DNA of 64,000 bases, taken from positions 62,001 through 126,000 of the forward strand of contig JAFISE010000021.1 in the NCBI GenBank assembly GCA_022560025.1, in the 5' to 3' direction. Position 1 is the first letter of the stretch. The number at the start of each line of letters is the position of its first letter. This stretch comes from Stagonosporopsis chrysanthemi. Taxonomy: Eukaryota > Ascomycota > Dothideomycetes > Pleosporales > Didymellaceae. The notes under the pieces are model-generated. The model was not told the origin of the DNA, searched no databases, and was given only the letters and a program-made list of their open reading frames with translations. Both the position numbers and the translations under genes were made by a program. Shown here one piece after another: positions 12,098 to 22,461 of this stretch.

Positions 12098-15000
12098 CTA
12101 GCTCTCCTCAATGCTGCTAAGCAGATTCGCTTCCTTGACTAGGTCGTAGAAGAGACCCTTCTGCTTGACCAGCTCGGCGGGCGTGTCGAACTCGGCCACT
12201 GTGCCCTTGTCCAGCACAATGATGCGATCACTGTCAAGGATGGTGTTGATGCGGTGCGCAATAGTGATGATGGTCTTATTCTTGAACATGCTGGACCGCA
12301 GGGTGGTTTGCAGCAGTGCGTCAGTCTCGACATCGACAGCGGCCTGGAAAAGATTAGCAAAGGGCCGAGAGAAATTGCAAGGGTAATAATTACGGTAGCT
12401 TCATCCAAGACAAGGATATTGCTTGGGGCAAGAAGGGCACGTGCTAGGGAGACAAGTTGACGTTGTCCAGCACTTAGGTTGGACCCTCCTTCATGGATTT
12501 GCGCATCCAGCTTACCCTGCATGCCGGCAATATGATCTTTAAGGCGGGCATGCTCCAGGGCACTCCAAAGCTCCGTATCGTCATGGACGTGTCCTGGGTC
12601 AAGATTGTCGCGTACAGTGCCTTCAAACAGCGCTGCATCCTGCGGGATGATAGCCAGTCGCCTGCGCAGGTCCAAAAGTCCGATCGTGCTAGTATTCAGA
12701 TTGTCAATGCTTACATGACCCTCTGTTGGCTCGATGATGCGGAACAGCGCAAGTGTAAGCGAGCTCTTGCCCGCACCTGTGCGACCCACAACACCGATCT
12801 TTTCATTCGGCTTGATCTGCAAGTTGATGTTCTTGAGTACGAGATCGAGACCTGGCCGATATCGGGTGCTATAGTTGTTGAAGGATACGGCGCCCTGCGA
12901 GGGCCAGCTAATCGGTGGCCGGTTCTTCGAAATGACCTCTGGTGCCTCACTTGGCAACGCCGCATACTCAAGCACACGTTCTACAGATACGATGTTGGTC
13001 TCGACCTCAACCGTTTGTCTGACGATCCAGTTGAGAGACTGCGTAATCTGGAGCGCATAAGACATCGACAAACCGACCATGCCAGCGGACAGGCCACTGT
13101 GGCTGGCAACGGAAATGATGGAGAAACCGGCAGCGCATAAGATGATTATGGACCCGAGGAATTCAAGACGCACGGCTAACCACCTGTTGGCGCTGATGGA
13201 TGGATAGTAGGCCCTCAGGTTTGCATCCACGCGCCATTCGTTCTCCATCTCGAAGCGCTTCTGCTGGTTGTACGCACGGATGGTACTCATGCCGCTGAGC
13301 GACTCCTGGAAATGCGCATAGATAGGACTGCGGCTAACGCTGTCCAGACGCTTGAGCTCTCGCGAGGTGCGCAGATAGTACCGCTGGATGTACAGGTACA
13401 GCGCACCAAGCGGCAAAATGACTATAATGAAAATAGGCGTTCCCGCAGAGATGACGACTAGGGTAAACACAGCTGCACATTCGCGTCAGTCAAGTGTTTC
13501 ACAAATGCATGCCAAGACGGCTACATACCTCTGGCAGAATTGACAAACAGCATGTTGAACGTTCGGCTACACACATCAGCTCTGATCTCGTGTATTACGA
13601 TGTATGCTGTGACTTACGCGAGTACCTCATCGACCTTGTAGATATCGCTAAAAAGGGGGCGTCAACAAGCATCCTTCGAGAAGCGCATACGTTCAGATGG
13701 GGTATGATCATGCAGTGCATGCATGATCATCGTAAGATAACCAGGTCGATCTGGAAAGATGGAACGTACCTGGAGAACCGGTTCAAGATGCGTCCTGCTG
13801 GGGTAGTCTCGAAGAAGCTCATTGGAGAGCGGAAGATCGCGAAGGCCATCCGCTCATGCAATTTGCGACTGGCCTGGGTTTCGCATTAGTCTTGCGTAGG
13901 GTGGCGTTGCATGCTCTGCTAGACGTACCTCGATGGAACAGAAAATCCACAAGATGAGCGTTTGCACGACCACAAGTGCAGCAGATCCCACACCAAACGC
14001 AAAGTAGATGCCGATGTTCTTGCCCACATGTGGGTTGCCGCCGTAGCGTTGGTTCATTTCCGCCCATTGCTTGAGCCAGACACTTGCACCTGCATGATGT
14101 TAGCGTCTGTCATCTCGAGTTGAAAAAGTGACGAGCCAATCGCGGGCCACGTACCAATAGATGCTGTCTGAGCTCCAGCAAGGAGTGCCAGGTAAATGCT
14201 GACTGCAACAAGGTTGCTAGTCTTTGCATACTCGGTATACACAGACCACTTGACTTTACCTTGTTCCGAGAATTCTTTCGTCTGCTTGCTCTTGAGGCCG
14301 TTCTCTTCGTCAGTAGTCTTGCCACGTGGACCCTTGAAACTGGCAGTGCTGGCACGGCGAAGGGTAACGAAGCTGTGCTTGCGGGCTGTACCGTTGCCGG
14401 TTCGAAGAGGAGCCAGGTGAGAGGCACCTTCCTGGGCAGCTTCAGCTTCTTCCCGGCTCTGGTCATCGTCCGAGGCCGGACTTCCACCGTAGACTGTGGA
14501 ATCTTCGTCGCTTGTGGTGCTCTCAGAAGGAGCACTGTCCTCGTTTTGGTCCTCGTTCTGCGACGTTTTGATCAAGCTTGCAATCTCACCCTTCATGGCC
14601 ATAAGCTGAGTGTAGCTGCCCCTTTCGAGGATCTTGCCCTCACGTAAGAGCAGAATCATATCAGCCTCCACTAAGACAGGAATAGAGTTGGTAGCCAGAA
14701 TCCTAGTCTTACCAGCCAGAAGACCGTTGGGACCCAAGACGTTGTTGATGAGGTGCCGCCCGACATGCTGGTCAACGGCTGACAGACAATCGTCGAGCAA
14801 GTAGACATCAGCGCGAGCATAAACAGCACGCGCAAGAGTGAGACGGGCCTTCTGTCCACCTGACAACGAAATACCGCGCTCGCCGACTTCTGTTTGATCG
14901 CCATCCGGAAGCTGCGCAAAATCGTCACGCAGAGCGCAGGCATTGACAGTCTTCTCGTAGAACTGCGGATCCCAGCGGTGCCCGAAAACGATGTTCTCGC

Positions 15001-17186
15001 GTACAGACGCGTTCATAACCCATGCTTGTTGAGGCACGTACGCTGACTTTCCGCGAAGGACTACTTCTCCATTGGTCTTCCAGAGATCACCAAGCACTGC
15101 TTGCAGTAGCGACGATTTGCCAGATCCAACGCGGCCTACAACGCATGCAAGCTCGCCTTTGTGCGCGGTGAAGTTGATCTGCTCCAGAGTGCGACCTTCG
15201 GCGTTCTTGTCCCAAGTGAAGCTTGCATCTCTGATGCGCACCGACTCCTCACCGTTCTCCTCAACGGCTGGCTCCCGACGGACAGCATCGTCTTGAAGCT
15301 CATCAGCAGTCAGGTAGCTGGTAAGACGGCTGACTGCGACACTAGCTTCGACGATAGCAGTGATGACCATGGGCAAGATGGCGAGCGGGAAGGTGAGGAG
15401 GTTGAACAACGTCAGAGCTGGGAAGACGATGTCGGTGGTCAGAGGCTTGTCTTGAGTCCAAACAAACACGCCAAACGTTGAGCAGGACACCAGGAACGGC
15501 GTGGTCGACCATGTGAAAGTGGAAAAGGCTTGGGTGGCACCAATCTTGCGCAAGGTCTTTAGTTCCTGGTCGTTTCGAATGTAGTTCAGACGGCTCGCGA
15601 AGGCGGTTGTCCAGGCGTAGAGCTTGATTGACTTCATATTGTTGAGAATCTCAGAGATCAGCTTCGTGCGAGAGTCCTTGTTCTTCATCTGCTCCTTCTG
15701 CAAAGTCTTCATCAAACGTGCAATGATACCGTTGATAGGGATCATGATAATCATGACTGCGACACCTGCAAAGCATGCTACACCCAGCAGCTGGTACAGA
15801 GAGAGCATGCAAAGTACAATCTGGAAGGGAGCGGACCACAGCTGCTGTCCATATTGAGCGAGATCCTGAAGACGTTGAGTGTCGACAGCCATGTAGTTGA
15901 CAATATCGCCAGTCGACTTGGTGGCCCGACCCTCGTTGGAGAGGCGCGTAGACTTGGAGTAAATGGCAGCAGTCAAGCAGGACTTGATGCGCATACCGGT
16001 CTCAAACGATCGCTGGAAATACTGGTGGAGGGCGGCAGTCTGTGTGACAGATACAGCAAACATACTGAGAGCAATAGCTGCACCTCGTGCTACAGGCTGG
16101 GGGGGAACAGGGGACTCCTTGTCATAGGATTTGACAAAGGTGATTAAAAGCCTCAGCAGCTGTGGCTGAACGAAATTCAAGCAATCGCTGACGGTCTTGA
16201 TACAGGCACCGCGGAAATAAGGTCCGCCGAAGGAACGGAACAGCGCCATCCATAGCGAAGGGCTCTTCTTGTGCTCCACCTCATTGCCCCAGCTCTTTTC
16301 AAACTTATCAGCAGTGTGCCTGGTGGAATCGCGCGTTCGCAAGTTCCATAGATCGTCTTGGGTGAGGAAATTCTTGTAGCCGCGCTTCATCAAGGGCGTC
16401 ATCCAGCCGAAGGTAAGGACTGAGAAGACATCGGCGTATTCGTAAGGGCACTCGTCGTCGTCACCAAGCGCATCGTAGTCGCTCAGGCGCTTCTGCACCA
16501 GCCACTCAAGCGCGAACTCAATCGCAGCCAGCCCGACACTGGCTGTGAAGACTGCAAAGTATGCGACATGCTCTTTGTACAGCTTCTGGGAGATAAGCGA
16601 GCGGAGCTTCACGCCGTTGGCAATCAGGAACAATAGCCAGTAGAAGAGGGCCACACCGTTGGCATTGCGCGAGCGCCAGTGCTCAATATATTGGACGTAG
16701 AGGATGACGAAGAGCGAGACGAGGGTGGCAGCGGTGGTCCAGAAGCGGAAATCTCCGGCCCAGATGCCGGTGAAGTACTCGATCTGGAGCGCGGCTTGGA
16801 CGGCAGTCGTAGCGATGAGGGCTCCTAAGACACTCTATTGACGTTTACAGTCAGTGCAAGTCCACCTGGCCTGATTGTTTGTAGCGACCTACCAATTTGG
16901 CGTAGAAGTGCCAGTTTTGCTTGACAGGCTGGGGCGTGCATCTCCGGTACAGGTACCACAACGCGCCTGCTCCTCCAACGATTCCCCAAACCGCAACAAC
17001 CATAACCCACACATCAAGGAAGCATGGCGTAAAGTCGAATCGTATGGGGCTCAGAGGCCCCCATCCCTCACTATTACCACATAGCGGCTGGCGATTGTGC
17101 TGCGATGTCTGGAGATAACCGTAGCTGACAGCGGCGCCGTTATCGAGCGGGGACGGGGGCAGGAAAGGAATTTGCTGTCCCTGCAT
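12098..17186 (-). CDS. ABCC/MRP-type ABC transporter, YCF1-like
   Basis: Full-length MRP-family ATP-driven exporter; relatives move glutathione conjugates, metals or bile pigments into the vacuole or out of the cell. Eight exons: 17186-16893, 16834-14155, 14089-13929, 13873-13770, 13647-13618, 13566-13529, 13472-12394 and 12343-12098 (1543 residues). Order: hydrophobic TMD0, TMD1, NBD1 (about residues 650-850; GRVGSGKSS, LSGGQKARL, YLLDD), acidic linker, TMD2, NBD2 (about 1310-1520; GRTGAGKSS, LSAGQRQLV, VLDEAT). As usual for ABCC, NBD1 has Asp where NBD2 has the catalytic Glu, so NBD1 is probably the weak ATPase site. FFETTPAGRILNRFSSDIYK across exons 4-5 matches the yeast YCF1 region closely. 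Exons 5 and 6 are only 30 and 38 nt. The substrate cannot be read from the sequence. Confidence 0.93.
13704..13730. repeat. Perfect 11-bp inverted repeat inside an ABCC intron
   Basis: ATGATCATGCA, a five-base spacer, then its exact reverse complement TGCATGATCAT. It sits in the 122-nt fourth intron (13648-13769), about twice the length of the other introns of this gene. In RNA it would form a stable hairpin between donor and acceptor. Confidence 0.9.
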
Positions 17187-18279
17187 TGAGTGCGTCGAGT
17201 GCGCGCGGCCGGGCTCTGGGTCGCAGAGTGACAGGCTGGGCGAATTGTGCGGCGTGAAAAGGAATCACCAACGCGCGCGCGTGGTTGGTCTTTTGCGAGG
17301 CAAGAGCTCGGACATTTGATCAACTCCGTCATCGAATCGGCATTAGCGGGGAGTTTGTCAGCGGCAGAGCTGTCATTCTGCCTTTTTCTGCGAAGGCCTT
17401 TTGCTAGTTGTTTTGGCAGCATTGAATTTATCATTACATCCCATTGATCTCAGCATTTGGTCCTGACTGCCTCATCAAAGCCTTTGGGCTGGTTGCGCGG
17501 ATCTGGTTGACGGTAAGACCGACAGCGTTCCGGCATGCAACAATGACCCTCGGAGCGTTCGGCTTCCCACTGCCGATGTCGTGGAGCTACATAGTAATCG
17601 ACAGTACATTATCACCGGCGTGGACTTGAGATAAGATCACAGCTTCGACATACTGTCCGAATGGTAGCTTGAATGTTCTGCATTGGTCTGAACTCATGTA
17701 GAGCTTCCAATTTGTTTTGAAGGAGCTTTCAAAGCTTACATGTGTTCACAAAATGGTCGCAGCATGAAAGGTGTCCAACACATCCCTTCTCCACTTTAAC
17801 GTAAATGAAATTAAATTATGACCCAATAAAATGTATCGTCAGGACTGAGTTCGAACATTGCATCAAGTTCCTCAAGAAGAGATTCATATATGTGTTGAGT
17901 GTCTGATGCACCATGCACATTGATCGACGCCCAAAATTTTATGCATCGTGACTGAAACAACAGTCAGTTTTGCGACTCATCAATTAGCTCCCATTGCGAA
18001 GGCGGAGGTTTTTTATTACCACGGGTGCCGAGCATATAATGGGACCAGTTCAGACAGTCACGTGATATGTATGTTCACTCATCAATCAAACCACCCTTAA
18101 AGCGCCGACGCACGTCAAAACAAAGAGAAAGAGAGACCCTAATACATTAGTATTAATGCCACGTATCTCCTAAAAGTCTCATAGCTCCTTCCGTGGCTTT
18201 GACATAGACAAAAAGCAATTCTCCCCAAATTCCGCTGCCTTCGGACCTCTACGTCCACCACGACAAGCACGACGAGAGC
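17187..18279. other. Intergenic, AT-richer region upstream of the ABC transporter
   Basis: The first few hundred bases are the transporter's upstream region. The rest becomes AT-rich with no coding-like frame. Nothing recognisable until the Pol III gene. Confidence 0.6.
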
Positions 18280-18284
18280 AAAAA
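18280..18284 (-). terminator. Pol III oligo-T terminator of the tRNA gene
   Basis: Five T residues on the minus strand, four bases after the tRNA discriminator base. This is the expected simple RNA polymerase III termination signal. Confidence 0.8.
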
Positions 18285-18288
18285 GAGA

Positions 18289-18409
18289 TGGACTCGCGGG
18301 GAATCGAACCCCGGACCACTCCCATGCTAAGGGAGTATTATACCACTAAACTTTTTGATGTTAGCGATGAATGAGAGCTTTTGTAGGAGTGAAACTTACC
18401 CACGAGCCC
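18289..18409 (-). tRNA. tRNA-Ala(AGC) with the D-arm interrupted by a 49-nt insert
   Basis: Read on the minus strand. G1-G7 GGGCTCG (18409-18403) pairs with CGAGTCC near the 3' end through seven pairs, including G3:U70, the classical alanine identity element. The anticodon arm CTCCC-TTAGCAT-GGGAG carries anticodon AGC, the T-arm is CGGGG-TTCGATT-CCCCG, and the discriminator is A. The anticodon loop is uninterrupted. Instead the gene is split after G10 by a 49-nt insert (18399-18351). Removing it leaves a 72-nt cloverleaf whose D-arm has one T-T mismatch and a G-U pair. The B-box GGTTCGATTCC is exact. The A-box TGGTTTAGTGG exists only after removal of the insert. A TATA-like run lies upstream and T5 downstream. 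It is either a functional gene with an ectopic intron or an inactivated copy. Confidence 0.8.
18351..18399 (-). other. Spliceosomal-type intron-like insert within the tRNA D-arm
   Basis: The insert starts GTAAGT, has CGCTAACAT about ten bases before its end (a fungal branch-site consensus) and ends AAAAAG. Its 49 nt fall within the range of the protein-gene introns of this window (47-122 nt, most near 50). It lies between tRNA positions 10 and 11. Nuclear tRNA introns normally lie at 37/38. Confidence 0.75.
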
Positions 18410-18447
18410 GGATTACTGATTTGATGGAAATTCGGACGAATTTGATT

Positions 18448-18460
18448 TATATATATATAT
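18448..18460. promoter_or_regulatory. TATA-like run upstream of the tRNA gene
   Basis: Alternating TA sequence starting about 39 bases upstream of the tRNA 5' end. It could position TFIIIB, but may simply be low-complexity AT sequence. Confidence 0.4.
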
Positions 18461-19261
18461 TCAAAAAAGATTTGACTCATTTATAGATATCTACAGAAAA
18501 GCGGGTCTCGGGGATCAATGGCAAGCTGGTCAGGGACACGGGCGAGAAAATTTGCCGATCCACCTCTCGGCCAATGGAAACTGATATACAACAGGAACTC
18601 TGGTCGGTAGACGTCACAGTAACGCGGCCGGCTCTTTCTTTAATTAATGTACTACAATTTATCTTGAATCAATATCGAAATAAATGCACACAATCCTCAC
18701 CATTGTAAAAGATGCAGTGTTAACCCGGGAGACTCCAGAAGCTACTAGCAACAGCTCATCAACATGTCCTTAGGGGAGTTCAAACAATATATTAGGGGGG
18801 AGGGGGGCTCTAATGGATGGAGGTTTTCACTACGAGTTGGCGAAAAGTTTATGAAACGTCGGAAGATGATGTTGACTGGGTCGTCTTGGACGTCTTTGAT
18901 AGGTTGAACTCCAGCTATGTGACGACTTGTCAGCTTCATTTTCTGGCTCGTTCTTCGTCAATTTACACCTGGGCGCACTTCAGGTTTGTGCAAAATTCAA
19001 CAACAAGGCAGGCTGTCGGACGATCCATTGGAAATCGGAGAAATCTTAATAGCAATAACTGGAATCATGGGTGACAAACGGAACCAAGTGCTTGGAGCCT
19101 CACTGATGAGATGCAGAACGGCGGAGTGGTCAACTGAATTGCCCCCCGAAACCTTAAACCTAGGAATCAGAAAATTCTTATCTGTCCTGCTTACTTTCTG
19201 CATCTCTTCCCTTCATCCGTAGCTCTGACAATCATAATCAGCACCAGTAGCGTGTTTATCT

Positions 19262-19805
19262 TCATGCTGAATTCACTCGCGCAGCCGCGGAGCGTCTCCT
19301 CCGCCTTATGAAAGTCAGCTTCCCGATCGACAACGTTAGTGGAGAAGACCTGTGTTGTTCTTGAGCAGTGGCCGGAAGGTCAGCCTCATGAGGTAGTCGT
19401 GGATCATGAGACGCAATTCCTTTGATAGGCTTTCGAAGGGGGATTAGGTATGTGCTTATGTGGTACTGGTCCGGACGTATCATGATCAGTGATTGTTTCT
19501 GCCAGGTAACACTCACTGTCCGTCGCTGGCCGACCAGATAAGTCAGCCATAGCAACTGTAGAACGCAGGAGTGAGGCAGAAAGTTCTCATGGGTGAAGGA
19601 AAGCGCTATTACCAGGGAAGCCAAAGCAAACGCAAAAGTGCAGGTAATACCCAACTCTGACAGCCAATTGTGATAATTCTTCTTGAAACCCGAACGAGTG
19701 CCCATGTTTTCCAGTACCGAAATCTGAACCAGGAATTCTCAGCTGCACCACTGGCTGACTCAATCGGATCGCTGGAATAGCCTCCCATACCATACCAGTT
19801 TTCAC
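19262..19805 (-). pseudogene. Possible decayed membrane-protein fragment
   Basis: A frame starting with ATG at 19705 has a plausible start (MGTRSGFKKNYHNWLSELG), then a hydrophobic segment (TFAFALASLVIALSF) and a second one (VLQLLWLTYLV), before turning into basic, random-looking sequence. An overlapping frame from 19805 contains another protein-like stretch. Together they suggest a small membrane protein broken by frameshift, or one with unrecognised introns. I recognise no family, and chance is not excluded. Confidence 0.25.
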
Positions 19806-20306
19806 AATGATATTAGCCTCTGAGAAGCTTAAGCTCTGCCTTATTTGGCCCTCGTACTGTCACAAAGTGGTCAGTAGTATCCTGCGCAGAAAATTTTATG
19901 TAAGAAGAATAGATCGGCGGGTAGGTGAGTGATCAAGGCAAGCTGCGATGCGAGTGGAGAGCGAAATGAGCACCTCCATTGAGGAGAAGATCTATCTGCT
20001 GGTAGAAGCGGGGACAGCAGAGTATTAACCAGGTGGTAGTGGCCTAGAACTCGGTGAAAGCGAGCTGAGAACTAAACAAGAGTGAGCTAAAAGTAGGTGA
20101 CGATGAATTGAAAGCAGGTGAAGGTAAACTAGACAGCTAACCAATTGCACCATCCATTGTTGACGAGCATGCAAACAAAGTCTTAATGTTGCCTGCTTAT
20201 GCATCCAGTGCCGTAAAATCAAACCCATACTTCTGGTATACACGAGCGCCAGACGCCTTACAATGCACACCACTGTCAGCTCCTCAACTAGCCTCAGCGC
20301 TTCTCT

Positions 20307-20924
20307 TCAGACTGCGCTTATCTGTCCGGTTTTCCTGCTCTCAATCTGCCCCTTCAATTGTACCAGATCCTGCTCGGTAGCCTCGAACTCCAGAGCCTGT
20401 TTGACCCACAGCTCCGCCTCTTCCAGCCTGCCCATCTCGAGCAAGCACTTCCCTCTCCTCCACCAAGCCTTAGCATTCCCGACCTTCTTCATCTCCACGC
20501 TTGCCTCCGCGTCTACCGAGCCCTCAGCCCAGTTCTGCTGTGCCATGTTCGCCTGCGCGCGGTTGCTGAGTAGCCCGGAGACCTCCTCGCGCACCAAACC
20601 AGACGGCTCCCAGTGCGGACGCTGGAGTGCCATGTCGACGGCGAGAGTGTAGAGCTTGACGGCAGCAGCGGGATTACCCTTGCGGAATTCGGCGTTACCA
20701 GATTCGCGCAGCTTGCCAATTTGTGCTGAGCGCTTGGGATTGACAGGAACGGGGGGTGGCGGTGTGCCTGTGGGTGTCTCGACGTTGAGGAGGCCATGGT
20801 GGAGCGCGTTCAGTGCTGCGAGCTCGGTGTTGAGGGCGTTGTTTGCTGTTCCTGTCGCGCTAACATCGCCGGTGGCGGTGTCGAATTGCAGGGGTAGAAG
20901 TGTAAATGTATCTGCGGCTTCCAT
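20307..20924 (-). CDS. SEC72: SEC72-like subunit of the ER post-translational translocon
   Basis: A 205-residue single-exon TPR protein. SEC72 works with Sec62, Sec63 and Sec71 at the ER membrane and binds cytosolic Hsp70 tails through its TPR domain. NPKRSAQIGKLRESGNAEF opens the TPR region near residue 62. GLLSNRAQANMAQQNW and KAWWRRGKCLLEMGRLEEAE are the following repeats and match filamentous-fungal Sec72 proteins as I know them. There is no transmembrane segment or signal peptide, as expected for a peripheral subunit. The length fits the family. The start is the ATG at 20924, in good context (CC before ATGG on the coding strand is absent, but no other in-frame ATG precedes the conserved part). 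Confidence 0.85.
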   Translation of the reverse strand: MEAADTFTLLPLQFDTATGDVSATGTANNALNTELAALNALHHGLLNVETPTGTPPPPVPVNPKRSAQIGKLRESGNAEFRKGNPAAAVKLYTLAVDMALQRPHWEPSGLVREEVSGLLSNRAQANMAQQNWAEGSVDAEASVEMKKVGNAKAWWRRGKCLLEMGRLEEAELWVKQALEFEATEQDLVQLKGQIESRKTGQISAV

Positions 20925-22461
20925 GGTGAACGTTTTCTCGTATCAGGGTCGAGAAAGTATATGTGTCTATGCTTCGCACATTAGTTTTGGTGTCTTGATC
21001 TGGGGTAAGGACACTTGGTGACATTGGTCGCGCCTTATCGATAGTGCAAGATGCACGTGCCTGCCGTTTCACTCGTCGAATTCATCCCATCTCATCTTCC
21101 ATCTCATCCTTCCAGTCGTGTTCATCTGGCAGACCTGTGCAGGGTGCAATTATGCTGTAGATCATTCATATGAGGCGAGGATCCGATCAGCTGTTCGGGT
21201 CGGGGTATACATTCAAGCAACTGTGCAGCTCACGTTTACAACACTGGGCCCTGCCGCGCCACATTCGCATGGTCGTAATGGCTACGACACTCCAAGAATC
21301 TCATCATCGGTCAGCTCTGGGTAAAGTGAGAGCTATGGCGATGAAGGTACAGCCTCGTGGTGGCCAGATGGTGGTTCGACTTCTACATCTCCCTCCCGGA
21401 CTTTAGGACCACTTTCTTGCTGCCGTTTGCTACTTATGTCATTCGCTCTTTCAAGCAGATGCTCTGGCTCACGTGGCAAGGTAGCTGCTTCCCTACCGTC
21501 TCGTGCACGTCGTTATACGTGGCACAGACTGCTCCTGTCCACTTCTCTGTTTCTACTTCTTCCAATTTGTACAGCTGCGCTTGGTCTTGCGGAGTTTGTG
21601 CTTTTGTCCTCTCTCCATAAGTACGCCCACCGCGCCTGCCCTGCCTAGCTTCACCTCACCGAGGATGAATCCCCTGCCTCCGACCTTAGTAACAACGAAC
21701 CATCTGTCTCAACTATAAAGCATCACTGCTCAAGGACCTGCCCACCATGGCGAAGTATGTTGCAAGAGTCACGTCTGGCGGACATTCTGCAAGCCTGCTT
21801 GTAGTCCTGTCTCCTTCTCAAACCAGCCTTACGACATGGGGCGTGGGCGATAACACCTCACCAAGTCTTCTGGAACGGAGAAGCGTGATTGATATGGTGC
21901 GGTTGTTGTGGTGTTTGTCCAACGCTCGTCTTGAACTGACATAGCGCAGATTCGCTCTGGTTCGTTGCGCCGACACTTGACGAGCAGATTTAGGAGCTGT
22001 GAGTACAGGCCTTGGTCTGAAAGTCTCTCAAAAGAGTTGCCAGACAGCGGGTCTCGAGATGGAGGACGATTTGCGAGTGTGTGGCTTTGAGCGGGTCAAC
22101 TGAAGATTTCTTGACGTACTGCCCGTATGCAGCCAGCGAGGTTTCTCGGCCCTGAGACTCGTCTGGGTCACTGATTCACGGATATAGGACAATGAGATAT
22201 TCTGCCAATTCTGTTTACGATGTGGTTGTGTCACGTTGCACGCCGGCGACAGATTAAGGAATACCATGTGCGAATGACGTTCCGATGCCGAACCCTGCAT
22301 GTGTGCCCGTAGCTCCATCCATCCCGCTTGTTCGATAATTCATCACACTACACCATGCCATAGCTCCGCAATCCACACAGTCCGCTCCCGTAACGACTCT
22401 GGCGTCTCCACCTCTCTCCTCCCAGCATGCGCTCCTCACGACCGCAGGCCCCAACCCCGCC
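20925..22461. other. Divergent intergenic region between SEC72 and the carrier gene
   Basis: About 1.5 kb separates two divergently transcribed genes, so it should carry both promoters. ORFs on the + strand at 21118-21944 have no domain, signal or conserved composition. Nothing else is seen. Confidence 0.6.

Larger units (their letters stand above)
18410..20306. other. AT-rich gene-poor region between the tRNA and SEC72
   Basis: No intact gene supported. It contains the TA run at 18448-18460, the possible decayed membrane-protein segment at 19262-19805 (-), and repeated AGCTGA/AGGTGA-like words around 20030-20130. Base composition is lower in GC than in the flanking genes. Confidence 0.5.
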
